A stretch of 41,933 nt of DNA, from the IMG/VR virus record IMGVR_UViG_3300024252_000032, positions 1 to 41,933 of that record. The stretch is one strand, 5' to 3'. This document shows positions 32,792 through 40,628 of this stretch, one piece after another; the first letter of the stretch is position 1; the number at the start of each line of letters is the position of its first letter. The translations under genes and the position numbers were made by a program. The DNA is from a virus. Under the pieces are notes generated by a model. The model was not told the DNA's origin. It was given only the letters and a program-made list of their open reading frames with translations, and did not search any database.

Positions 32792-33652
32792 TTATTTAAA
32801 CTGTAATGTGTTAAACTCACTTATATTACTGTACGCACTATCTACTAATCCACAGATCTCAGTTGAACCAAAGTCTGTGCTTTCATATCCCATTATAGCA
32901 TTAAGACACACTGCCTTATCAACGCCATATCTATTTAATTGCCTAGCTAATACATAACTTGAATGGTTACGCTTACCAGTTATCATTGGGAACTTACCTC
33001 TCCACCATTTCAGAATCCCATTCAATGTAGCATCTCCATCAACAGCTCTGCTACTTGTGAATATCTTCCGTTCTTGTGGTTTCTCATCAGGAATACTTAA
33101 TGAAAATACATTATGATTAACAAATATATCACTATCATTAGATACATATCTCAATCTTGACAGGTTCGATGTTGCATTATCAAATACAAATCCTGTATGA
33201 AGTTCATATAGCATCCTTGTGAAGTTGTAGGTGTTTGACTTCCATTCCTCAACTAAAACATATACTGCTAATCCTTTGCCACTACAAGACTTATGAACTG
33301 CCAAAGTATATGGAATTTCTCTTAGCGTAATTACTGCTTCTGATAAATCTAAATCTTCGTTACCATTATAATCTAAATCAAGCACTATAACATTTGTGAA
33401 CTCCGACTTTAAATCGTTATCTTTTCTCGTTCTGAATACGCCACTAGTAGTTACTGCAGGTATTTTCATCTTCAGCTCCTTTGCTTCGTCACTACTCTTG
33501 CCATACATTTTAATTGCGTATCTGTATTTAGATACCTGACTACAACTTGAGTTCTGAATATCGTAGAAGTAGTCATCCAAGGTTAACACTCTATCTACAT
33601 TAGTATCATAGGTATTCTTATATCTGCCAATTGATTTGTCTAGTATATACAT
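32792..33652 (-). CDS. BT4734/VirE-N-type primase domain protein
   Basis: 286 residues. The metal-binding pattern of archaeo-eukaryotic-type primases is present: VLDLDYNG (Asp92, Asp94), SCSGKGLAVYV at 122-132, and DNATSNLSRLRYVS around 158-171. This matches the BT4734-like/VirE N-terminal primase family common in Bacteroidota and their elements. The remaining 100 residues are helical and probably a PriCT-like region. It overlaps the next gene upstream by ATAATG. It likely makes primers for the helicase-led fork. Confidence 0.82.
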   Translation of the reverse strand: MYILDKSIGRYKNTYDTNVDRVLTLDDYFYDIQNSSCSQVSKYRYAIKMYGKSSDEAKELKMKIPAVTTSGVFRTRKDNDLKSEFTNVIVLDLDYNGNEDLDLSEAVITLREIPYTLAVHKSCSGKGLAVYVLVEEWKSNTYNFTRMLYELHTGFVFDNATSNLSRLRYVSNDSDIFVNHNVFSLSIPDEKPQERKIFTSSRAVDGDATLNGILKWWRGKFPMITGKRNHSSYVLARQLNRYGVDKAVCLNAIMGYESTDFGSTEICGLVDSAYSNISEFNTLQFK

Positions 33653-33840
33653 TATAATATTTCTTTATAGGTTTCTCTTAATATCATAGCAGTCGCTTTA
33701 TCTAAACCCACACTCATTAAGTGGTTATAGAAGCACATATAATCTCCTTCGAAGAAAATGGCTATCTTGCCATCAGCCTCTTCTACTTTGACAAATTCTG
33801 CATTGTCATCATTCATTGTTTCTTTAGTTATCTGTATCAT
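33652..33840 (-). CDS. Hypothetical protein
   Basis: 62 residues, acidic, with strand DGKIAIFFEGDYMCF and a C-terminal helix. Coupled to the primase gene by an overlap of one base. Not recognised. Confidence 0.55.
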   Translation of the reverse strand: MIQITKETMNDDNAEFVKVEEADGKIAIFFEGDYMCFYNHLMSVGLDKATAMILRETYKEIL

Positions 33841-33864
33841 TTTACTATTTATTATTGGTTAATA

Positions 33865-34605
33865 CTATATGTTATATACATTATAAAAGTCTTTAGGAAT
33901 ATCTATTACATTGTAGTCATCTACAAGGTGTAATAATCTATAAGTAGTTGTCATCTCCAGTAACCACTTACTGCCATATTGACTCTTATAAAGTCTAGAG
34001 ACTGCCAAAATCATCTGCCATCTTGTCTTACCTGTAAGTAATTTAGTTGACTTTGCAACTCCCATTCCTCGTATACCCTTGATGTTGTCAGCCTTATCCC
34101 CCATTAACATCTGTATAGCAAAGTTAAGGTTAGCTTCATCTTGGTTAGTTGTTATAATCTCACTCTCGGTGACCTTTTTACCGAAGCTCCTTGACCACTT
34201 ATAAACTAATCCCTCTTTTGTTAGGAAGTCTTTATCAATTGAACATACGATAGGCTCTTTACCCTCTTCTTTAAGCCATTTAGCAGTTGCCACTATACTG
34301 TCATCAGTCTCACAGCCATTAGATACAAAAGCACCCCAGTACTCTCTTATATGCGTTTTGATATCATTAAATAGTATAGGCTTCTCTGTACCCACTCTAT
34401 TAGCTTTATAGTTTTTATCAATGTGGTATCTAAAATTATTCTTGCCACCTATGAACAACATATATTCGAATGCTTCAGACTCTTCAAGTATTATATTGAC
34501 TTTGTCTTGTAAAACTTTCTTGGCTATATGTAAATCATATTCGCCCATTCCGTATGATGCTAACCACACAAGTACATCAGCATCTATTAACGCTACTCTT
34601 TTCAT
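33865..34605 (-). CDS. 5'-3' exonuclease / flap endonuclease
   Basis: 246 residues of the T5 D15/FEN family. ALIDADVLVW gives Asp8 and Asp10, ETDDSIV gives Asp101 and Asp102, CSIDKDFL gives Asp124 and Asp126, and the helix-three-turn-helix GDKADNIKGIRGMGVAKSTK stands at 169-187. Removes flaps and RNA primers behind the fork and takes part in recombination. Coupled to the following 93-residue gene by overlap. Confidence 0.9.
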   Translation of the reverse strand: MKRVALIDADVLVWLASYGMGEYDLHIAKKVLQDKVNIILEESEAFEYMLFIGGKNNFRYHIDKNYKANRVGTEKPILFNDIKTHIREYWGAFVSNGCETDDSIVATAKWLKEEGKEPIVCSIDKDFLTKEGLVYKWSRSFGKKVTESEIITTNQDEANLNFAIQMLMGDKADNIKGIRGMGVAKSTKLLTGKTRWQMILAVSRLYKSQYGSKWLLEMTTTYRLLHLVDDYNVIDIPKDFYNVYNI

Positions 34606-34886
34606 TATAAGTGCCCTCCATATATTAGTGTTCCATCATCATTAGATACCTCATATCTATACTCAGTATCCTCTTCAATATCTGTCCAACCATCATCACT
34701 ATTAATACCATTACCATCTGAATATGGTATCTTGTGTAGCTCGTCCTCAATGTTATCAGACCATAATTCCTCATTATCATTAACATACTGCTGAACATTA
34801 TCTGTATCAACATTATCAGGTACATCAATCGTGTACTCTACATTTTTGTAATAAACCTTTCTATATTTAATCGTTACTGTTTTCAT
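34605..34886 (-). CDS. Hypothetical acidic protein
   Basis: 93 residues, very rich in Asp, Glu and Asn, with a first strand TVTIKYRKVYYKNVEYTID. A small protein of this composition could mimic DNA or bind a host protein; nothing more is visible. Coupled to the exonuclease gene. Confidence 0.6.
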   Translation of the reverse strand: MKTVTIKYRKVYYKNVEYTIDVPDNVDTDNVQQYVNDNEELWSDNIEDELHKIPYSDGNGINSDDGWTDIEEDTEYRYEVSNDDGTLIYGGHL

Positions 34887-34897
34887 TGTTATGTTAT

Positions 34898-35254
34898 TTA
34901 ATTATCAATGTACTTTTCTGCACCACCATTATACTTCATATCTTCAATATGGTAATAGTGTTCTTCATATAGTAACTCATTGTGAACAAGTTCCTCTATT
35001 GCGTCTCCTATGATATCTTTAAATATGGATTGTTGTTCTATACCAACGATATCATTCAAGTCTGAATCGTTTGTAGACCACTGTCTATCAAGTTCATCAG
35101 TTAGTTCAGGTAGAAAATCAAGACTTTCATTAGCTATAAGATCATTGAATGAACAATCTTTTTTTCTCATTACAAATTTAGTTAGCCTATCTTGAGCATC
35201 CTCATAGATATCTAATCTCCATTTCATTTCTCTGTTCATAACTGTTCGTATCAT
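34898..35254 (-). CDS. Hypothetical protein
   Basis: 118 residues, acidic and helical apart from a short basic N-terminus. Its start lies directly after the stop of the 138-residue gene. Not recognised. Confidence 0.55.
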   Translation of the reverse strand: MIRTVMNREMKWRLDIYEDAQDRLTKFVMRKKDCSFNDLIANESLDFLPELTDELDRQWSTNDSDLNDIVGIEQQSIFKDIIGDAIEELVHNELLYEEHYYHIEDMKYNGGAEKYIDN

Positions 35255-35671
35255 TTATATTGACTTTAATTTGTCTGTCTTATCTAACCACAATCTCTTA
35301 TCTCTTAATGATTGCAGTGTACTGATGCCGTTGTCTTTAAATGTCGGCATTGGATGTAAGGAGTTAATTGACAAGTCCCATATCATATCCTCACCTATCA
35401 TTGTTGCCGTATCATTTACATTACGAAGGTAATCTGATGTATAACATACACCACAAGTGTATCCATTATCGCCACTGTAAATAATTGGAGTCCATCCACT
35501 CTTAGATATTCTATCTCTATTAATATATAGATAGGATTTAAACTGCTCAATAGTCATTAACTCTGTGTGAATGTCTACCATCCATTTTTTACTGTTAATA
35601 ACTGCCACTGTATTAGCATCTGCTATACTTTGTAGGTGGTCTACATTTGAATTAATCTTCTCTTTTGTCAT
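35255..35671 (-). CDS. Hypothetical protein
   Basis: 138 residues, with a strand-rich middle (GWTPIIYSGDNGYTCGVCYT) containing a CGVC pair. The single CxxC does not make a full zinc site. Not recognised. Confidence 0.55.
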   Translation of the reverse strand: MTKEKINSNVDHLQSIADANTVAVINSKKWMVDIHTELMTIEQFKSYLYINRDRISKSGWTPIIYSGDNGYTCGVCYTSDYLRNVNDTATMIGEDMIWDLSINSLHPMPTFKDNGISTLQSLRDKRLWLDKTDKLKSI

Positions 35672-35672
35672 A

Positions 35673-35846
35673 TTACTTTCTATTAGTGTGTATATAATGT
35701 AAAACTTTCAATCTATCCTCTAAATCTTCAATATGTTGCAGTAGTACTATCGTGTAGTACTCAGTATCAACATCAAAGTCTTCCTTTTTATTATTAAGGA
35801 ATGTTTTAGCATCCTCAATAATCGTGCCATAATCTTCTTCTGTCAT
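35673..35846 (-). CDS. 57-residue acidic helical protein
   Basis: Begins MTEEDYGTIIEDAKTFLN and consists mostly of amphipathic helix, with ILLQ-HIEDLEDRLK-type heptads. It fills the gap between the peptidase and the 138-residue gene at two-base spacing, so it is probably translated. Unknown role. Confidence 0.55.
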   Translation of the reverse strand: MTEEDYGTIIEDAKTFLNNKKEDFDVDTEYYTIVLLQHIEDLEDRLKVLHYIHTNRK

Positions 35847-35848
35847 AT

Positions 35849-36913
35849 TTATATTATTAAAGTTAGTTCTCTATTAGTTATAAGCCTATACTCAGATATT
35901 ATGTCATCACTCATCTGAGAGTCTAGTGGTACTGCCATTAGGTCTGTCAAATTACCAGTCCCCATTATCTGTAACAACGAATCATATTCAAGTGCATCCC
36001 AATCTATTATGTCATACAACATAGTGTCTTTATCCGAATGCTCATATCCAGTTCCGTAATCGTAGGTATCTATAAAACTCGTATCGCTAACTAACTTACT
36101 ATTTGAATTGCTTATATACTCGTTCTCTCCTAAAGCCCTTATGCAATGGTAGGTAAACATTATGGAATTCCATAGTTCATTAGTATCAATAACTTCATCA
36201 TCTGTATGGTGCAAATAATATCCACAACTAACATTAACACAACTAACACCTATACCATCTGACCATAACCCAATTGAATCGGTTATTAATCCCTCAGTAT
36301 GATTAAAACTATATTCATCCATAATGTTCTCCACTTTGTTTGCAAACTCATCTGATATTGTTGGTTCACCACCATAGATAGATATGAAGTCACTTGCTCC
36401 CCACCTGTCTAACTGTATAATATATCCAACATCATTAAACCAATCTGCATCAGCATTACCACTTCCAATAAGACCAACCTCTTCTTGTGTAAAGAATACT
36501 GCTTTGATATTATCGAATTTCTCAAGCATAAATAGGTTAGTAAATATTCCACACTTGTCATCTCCACCAACTCCAACTTGTTTAGCACCACTAAACGCTG
36601 ACAACATTAAGTTCCCATCCTTACCTTTTGATGACATCACCTTAAACTCTTTGTGGATGTCGTGTACTGTATCCAAGTGTGATGCTATCATTGGGTACAT
36701 ATCTGATTTACCTTTAGTTGCTAATACATTACCAATTGCATCGGTTTCATATGGAATATTCCTATCATCCAACCAACTGCATACATAATGATACATCATT
36801 TTCTCATTGTTTGATGATGATTGTATGTTAGCTAACTTTATTAAATCATTTAATCTGCTTGTCGGCATACCATTTTTTGGATTTAGTGCCACTTTTTTGT
36901 TGCTATAACTCAT
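35849..36913 (-). CDS. M20/M42-like zinc aminopeptidase
   Basis: 354 residues with the di-zinc pattern of the M20/M42 (peptidase T/aminopeptidase) clan: SHLDTVHD (His79, Asp81), GGDDKCG (Asp118/119), TQEEVG (catalytic Glu144, Glu145), QLDRWG (Asp169) and GYYLHHTDDE (His235/236). All ligands seem present, so it should be active. No signal peptide, so it acts in the cytoplasm. An active peptidase of this clan in a phage early block is unusual; it may supply amino acids or process a phage or host peptide. Confidence 0.85.
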   Translation of the reverse strand: MSYSNKKVALNPKNGMPTSRLNDLIKLANIQSSSNNEKMMYHYVCSWLDDRNIPYETDAIGNVLATKGKSDMYPMIASHLDTVHDIHKEFKVMSSKGKDGNLMLSAFSGAKQVGVGGDDKCGIFTNLFMLEKFDNIKAVFFTQEEVGLIGSGNADADWFNDVGYIIQLDRWGASDFISIYGGEPTISDEFANKVENIMDEYSFNHTEGLITDSIGLWSDGIGVSCVNVSCGYYLHHTDDEVIDTNELWNSIMFTYHCIRALGENEYISNSNSKLVSDTSFIDTYDYGTGYEHSDKDTMLYDIIDWDALEYDSLLQIMGTGNLTDLMAVPLDSQMSDDIISEYRLITNRELTLII

Positions 36914-36927
36914 TATTATTTTTATTT

Positions 36928-38796
36928 TTAGTTTAAAGTATACTCGTCTTTTTCTTCATCATAATCGCAATCTGACTTTAATGCATTCGTGCCATCAGCA
37001 AGTTCAATAACATCATCGTCCCATTTAGAAGCAAAGCTTCCATCGTGTAGCTCAATTGAATTTTCTGGTCTAACAAATGTATCGCTATGCTCACAGTATA
37101 TAATGTCATCAAGGTGTACATACTCGCTTTCATCTTCAACCCAAGCTACATAGTCAAGGTAAAAGAATTCATTTCTATCAGGAACATAAGCTAAATTGTG
37201 ATCACTTTCCATAAAGTCCTCTGATATAAATTCATAACTACCATTAATCAAGACTTCATTAGCATTATCTCTAAATTCCATATCCTCTTCGAGACCCAAC
37301 CAAACTGTACATTCATTACATCCCTCTTCATCAGATCTGCCTACCCATACAACATCATCTTCATCAACAGGTTCACCACAATTGTGACATTCTCCACCAC
37401 TTTCAAGCCTTGTCAACTCATCAATTACATCATAACCTTTATATCTATCCTGAGACACTAAGAATCCCTCTTTAGTATAGAATTTTAATGTATCTACATA
37501 AGGTGCTTCACTTGAATCTCCGTCAACCACATTTGCAGTCCTGAATAAACTTCTCTCTTCGCCATCTTTATCCACTATACTTTCACTTGAATGACTTTGG
37601 TCTTTTTTGTGCCACCAATTTTTATTCTGCGCATACTTTTTATAAGCATCTTGTGTAGCTTCAGTTCCGTATACCCTATCCATCATTGTGCATTCCTTAA
37701 TTTCTCCATCTTCTTCTATTACGATGTCCCAAATTAATGCTCTAGACTGCAAATGACCATCGCCATTCAGTGTGTATGCAATTTTTGCATTACCATCATA
37801 GAAATCTAAATGTTCTGATGTTGAATTGTAACTCTCTTTGTTCATACAACTGCTTCTCAATGTACCACTCCCTAATTCAGCAGTCTTTATATTATATGTT
37901 TTACTGACTTCATCTGAAATAAGTATCTCAACTTGCTTCGGCTTTAACGATGTAGCTAATATTTCTAAATACCTATCCTTAACCTTAGTAATTGTATCAG
38001 CATCTAATATATTATCATCAACAACATTAATGCATTCACTAAAGTTCCTAAGAAATTTACTTATTTTCATTGACTGTCGTCCCTCTCTTCGCCACCTCCT
38101 ATTTTCTGTCATATCTTGAAGCCCATTATTGTAAGTTATACTATCATCTCTAAGTGTATATGAATTACCATTTCCTTTAGTCTTAATCTTAACGCCTATT
38201 GTTGTTGCAGTTGAACGACCTAGTGTAAGCATAGGTAGTTTAAAGTCTACATCATATGATGTTCCTGATACCTTAATAGACTTTATTCTTAATGACTCGG
38301 TGGATATTCTGCTTATAAGCCTAACACTCATCTCTTCACCATCATCATAGTCCCATACACCCTCATCAGTACGAAAGTTCTTAGGTGACTCAAATTGATA
38401 GTTCCAAACCTTTAGGAATGAATCCCTCGTGCTAACAACCTCTCCTTTAAATCCACATAGTATTGACATCAGGTAATCTTGTCTAGCCATTTCTCCGTCA
38501 ACGAATCCAATCCATTTATTTGGCTCATAAGGTATAGTCTGAACCAATATACTCGCTTCACTTCGCAGTATATTATATAATGATGAATACACTTCGTGCG
38601 TTGCAAATCTAGTTGTATAACCATCTTCCCAATTTCTTGATGTAACTTCGTTTAGTAGTTCTTTTACAACCCTATTATCTATCGCTTCAAATATATCTCT
38701 ATATCCAATAGCCTTATAATAGTTTGTTGTTAGACTTCTCACTAATGTAATAGCATTTAGTGATTTCATCCCATTGTAATAATGTGTTTGTATCAT
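36928..38796 (-). CDS. Large conserved-type phage protein with zinc-binding cysteines
   Basis: 622 residues. A central block (SSCM at 315-318, ALIWD at 353-357, MDRVY at 372-376 and YAQNKNWWHKK near 388) follows an order seen in uncharacterised proteins of many lytic phages. Four cysteines (470, 473, 493, 496) could form a zinc ribbon, and the acidic C-terminal part repeats a YxxxDxxxxxE-type strand. No catalytic role can be stated. First gene after the repeat-rich putative origin and preceded by one promoter copy. Confidence 0.7.
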   Translation of the reverse strand: MIQTHYYNGMKSLNAITLVRSLTTNYYKAIGYRDIFEAIDNRVVKELLNEVTSRNWEDGYTTRFATHEVYSSLYNILRSEASILVQTIPYEPNKWIGFVDGEMARQDYLMSILCGFKGEVVSTRDSFLKVWNYQFESPKNFRTDEGVWDYDDGEEMSVRLISRISTESLRIKSIKVSGTSYDVDFKLPMLTLGRSTATTIGVKIKTKGNGNSYTLRDDSITYNNGLQDMTENRRWRREGRQSMKISKFLRNFSECINVVDDNILDADTITKVKDRYLEILATSLKPKQVEILISDEVSKTYNIKTAELGSGTLRSSCMNKESYNSTSEHLDFYDGNAKIAYTLNGDGHLQSRALIWDIVIEEDGEIKECTMMDRVYGTEATQDAYKKYAQNKNWWHKKDQSHSSESIVDKDGEERSLFRTANVVDGDSSEAPYVDTLKFYTKEGFLVSQDRYKGYDVIDELTRLESGGECHNCGEPVDEDDVVWVGRSDEEGCNECTVWLGLEEDMEFRDNANEVLINGSYEFISEDFMESDHNLAYVPDRNEFFYLDYVAWVEDESEYVHLDDIIYCEHSDTFVRPENSIELHDGSFASKWDDDVIELADGTNALKSDCDYDEEKDEYTLN

Positions 38797-38824
38797 TGTA
38801 ATATATTTTAAATTATTTATAAGT

Positions 38825-38884
38825 CATAAGTATGTCATCAGAATCTATCACAAGGCTATTTTAAGCCGTTCTAACGAACTTTCT
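38825..38884 (-). promoter_or_regulatory. Early promoter module, copy 1
   Basis: On the minus strand: AGAAAGTTCG-TTAGAAC, small dyad GGCT-TAAAAT-AGCC, then TTG (plus 38851-38853), 18 bases, TACTTATG (38825-38832). The last two fit the Bacteroidota -33/-7 pattern with one mismatch. It drives the 622-residue gene whose ATG is 29 bases downstream. Confidence 0.7.
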
Positions 38885-38940
38885 ATTGTAAATGGTACAT
38901 TGTGTTCACTTACATTAATTTTAATCTTAAATCGAATCTA

Positions 38941-38997
38941 TTGTATGCAATATAGTTTATTGTATGCAATATAGTTTATTGTATTAAATATAGTTTA
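38941..38997. repeat. Three 19-bp direct repeats
   Basis: TTGTATGCAATATAGTTTA occurs twice without change, followed by a third copy with three substitutions (TTGTATTAAATATAGTTTA). They abut the 17-bp array and share the TATAGTT core with it. Confidence 0.95.
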
Positions 38998-39003
38998 TAG
39001 TTA

Positions 39004-39118
39004 TACTATAGTTATAGTTATACTATAGTTATAGTTATACTATAGTTATAGTTATACTATAGTTATAGTTATACTATAGTTATAGTTATACTATAGTTAT
39101 AGTTATACTATAGTTATA
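39004..39118. repeat. 17-bp iteron array, six full copies plus a partial seventh
   Basis: TACTATAGTTATAGTTA begins at 39004, 39021, 39038, 39055, 39072 and 39089 without change; a 13-base seventh copy begins at 39106. Each unit contains the palindrome ACTATAGT. All A/T except two G and one C per unit. Lies between two copies of the early promoter module. This is typical of iterons at a phage origin. Confidence 0.95.
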
Positions 39119-39189
39119 TATAAATAGGAGTAGTAGTAATCTATTATAATTCCTATACCCCAAAATATAAGTTACCTGTAATGTCATAC

Positions 39190-39285
39190 CAAAAGTATGT
39201 CACTACAATCAATTTTAAGGCTATTTAGAGCCGTTCTAATGGACTTTCTCCTAGAAGTAGGGTAATGTATCCATATAAGGTGTAA
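39190..39285 (-). promoter_or_regulatory. Early promoter module, copy 2
   Basis: On the minus strand: TGGATACATTA, 23 bases, TTAGAACG, dyad GGCT-CTAAAT-AGCC, 21 bases, TACTTTTG (39190-39197), which is a perfect TAnnTTTG. It points towards the iteron array, with no gene before it for about 390 bases. Confidence 0.7.
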
Positions 39286-39421
39286 AGTAGCTTAAATGCA
39301 ATATTACATCATAGCAATATAGGAGGATGCTATCCAATATATATCGTATAGTCTAAACCAATCTCCCTCCTCACTTTCTATAAGCCTAATTATAATTGTT
39401 TTCATTTCATATATTCCCTTT

Positions 39422-39547
39422 CTATTTTAATGCATCCATTACAGCGTGAATAAATAATAGTATAATTCCTAATGGAATAAATATTGCAAATACAATTTCA
39501 CTTGCATTATATACTGCCTCTAAAAAATTCTTAAACATTTTATTCAT
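39422..39547 (-). CDS. 41-residue membrane protein, paralogue of the one at 24.9 kb
   Basis: MNKMFKNFLEAVYNASEIV followed by one hydrophobic helix (FAIFIPLGIILLFI) and AVMDALK. It aligns along its length with the 40-residue product at 24871-24993, and both genes are followed by the same promoter module. Function unknown. Confidence 0.7.
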   Translation of the reverse strand: MNKMFKNFLEAVYNASEIVFAIFIPLGIILLFIHAVMDALK

Positions 39548-39572
39548 AATTCTAGTAGTTTTTTTGTTAAAA

Positions 39573-39746
39573 TTATCCTAGTATGTCATAAACATCTAGT
39601 ACATAGGTATCTCCATTGCGATTAGCTATCTTCTTTTCATCTAATTCGGATAGAAGTTTGCGTAGGTCTGATATTTTATCATTACATCCATCAAAACTCT
39701 TTAAAAGTTCTGCTTCAGCCTCTTGCATTGATTTGAATATATACAT
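39573..39746 (-). CDS. 57-residue helical protein
   Basis: MYIFKSMQEAEAELL with strong heptad character (ISDLRKLLSELDEKK) and an acidic end. Likely a coiled coil. Starts after a two-base gap from the next gene upstream. Not recognised. Confidence 0.6.
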   Translation of the reverse strand: MYIFKSMQEAEAELLKSFDGCNDKISDLRKLLSELDEKKIANRNGDTYVLDVYDILG

Positions 39747-39748
39747 AA

Positions 39749-39889
39749 TTATATACCCCCATTATTAAAAAGTTCGTTATTAATTTCATCATAGAATGTA
39801 TCTTCTATGGCGTTTTCAATTATCAAATTGTTCAGGTGTGTATGACTAAAGCCATCCTGAACGAACGAGTCCCGTATTGAATTGTTCAT
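39749..39889 (-). CDS. 46-residue acidic protein
   Basis: Begins MNNSIRDSFVQDGFSHTHL, acidic and helical. It is the first ORF after the structured RNA region on the minus strand, with an A/T-rich leader. Unknown role. Confidence 0.5.
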   Translation of the reverse strand: MNNSIRDSFVQDGFSHTHLNNLIIENAIEDTFYDEINNELFNNGGI

Positions 39890-39929
39890 AATAGTATTTG
39901 TTTATTAGTGTAAATTATTTATTGATATA

Positions 39930-40628
39930 TTTGTGAGCGTGATGGATTTGCACCATCTAATTTGTATGAATATCATACCTACTCGCCCTAAGTTTTCGCC
40001 ATAAGCGATATACTGAAAATCTTTTTTCTGTACTCGGTTAACCTTTAATATTACAAACCATAAATTGACTGTGTTAATACCCTCCGTTACCTTGCTTAGC
40101 TAGGTTACATTTTATCTGATGTAATATCTCAGGGGTTTATAGACTCCTTATATTCGCATATATTCCGTGCTTATTACCATTCAGCAATGGTAAAATAAGT
40201 AGAGTCCGAAAATACTATTTTCTATTATCAATGCGCCCACATATAAAAGTATGAAGGGGTATCGCATAACCTTTTGGTGTCCTAATGTTGCACTGTTGTA
40301 ACAGTCCGAACACTTTGCCAATTGCAATTATAGGTATCATTAACCTGTAATCGTTTACCTTTTTTCTAAGCCTTATGCTTATTTGGTAGGTAAAAAGTAT
40401 TTCCAATATGTCTGTAAATCAATCCCTTAAAAGTTTTTTGTTATCGTTGATAATCTTACTTAAAAACAATCTTAATAATTTACAATGAACGGCAATTTTT
40501 TAATCTTCAGTTACCTCAGTTTTCCTTAGGGTTTAAATAACCTACTGTTTTCTACCACCTCAAGCCCATTACAAATTAATGTAACAGGCTGTGGAGGTTT
40601 TGTGTGGGTGCTAGTCGCACCGATTTAA
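39930..40628 (-). ncRNA. Candidate large structured noncoding RNA (about 700 nt)
   Basis: No ORF here looks coding, but nested hairpins fill the stretch: 40607-40621 (GGTGC/GCACC), 40557-40598 (three-part stem), 40277-40313 (GTGTTC/GGACAC enclosing ACTGT/ACAGT), 40231-40267 (ATGCG/CGCAT, CCC/GGG, CATA/TATG), 40208-40222 (GAAAAT/ATTTTC), 40142-40206 (GACTC/GAGTC enclosing a 12-bp interrupted hairpin), 40079-40136 (multibranch), 39964-39978 and 39941-39957. The last, read on the minus strand, is a 5-bp stem with loop TGCAAAT, which fits a T-loop. Size and phage setting recall GOLLD and ROOL RNAs; identity is inferred. Strand follows the flanking genes and the T-loop. Confidence 0.6.

Larger units (their letters stand above)
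38797..39421. other. Gene-free region, putative replication origin
   Basis: No ORF of note is present over about 620 bases. It holds two promoter modules in the same direction, 19-bp and 17-bp tandem repeats between them, and a very AT-rich segment. The replication genes lie immediately downstream on the minus strand. Interpreted as an origin with regulated transcription across it. Confidence 0.5.

Noticed and set aside
38941-39118. CRISPR array
   Set aside because: The repeats are contiguous with no spacers and no cas genes are present.
39935-39990. tRNA gene on the minus strand
   Set aside because: A T-arm-like hairpin is present, but no 5' acceptor strand pairs with ACGCTCA, the D arm is absent and the supposed anticodon loop has five bases.
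40079-40222. Plus-strand likeness to the P7-P8 part of a group I intron (TAGACTCC, hairpin, AAGTAGAGTCCG)
   Set aside because: The P3 partner and P4-P6 elements could not be found, and no interrupted plus-strand gene or tRNA flanks the region. The helices fit the ncRNA model on the minus strand equally well.
40215-40406. 63-codon minus-strand frame inside the structured region
   Set aside because: It starts with TTG, has no leader like other genes here, and its sequence is taken up by perfectly paired hairpins.
39930-40628. tmRNA or RNase P RNA
   Set aside because: No pairing 5' acceptor strand, no tag frame, and no GAGGAAAGTCC or ACAGAA-type conserved blocks are seen.
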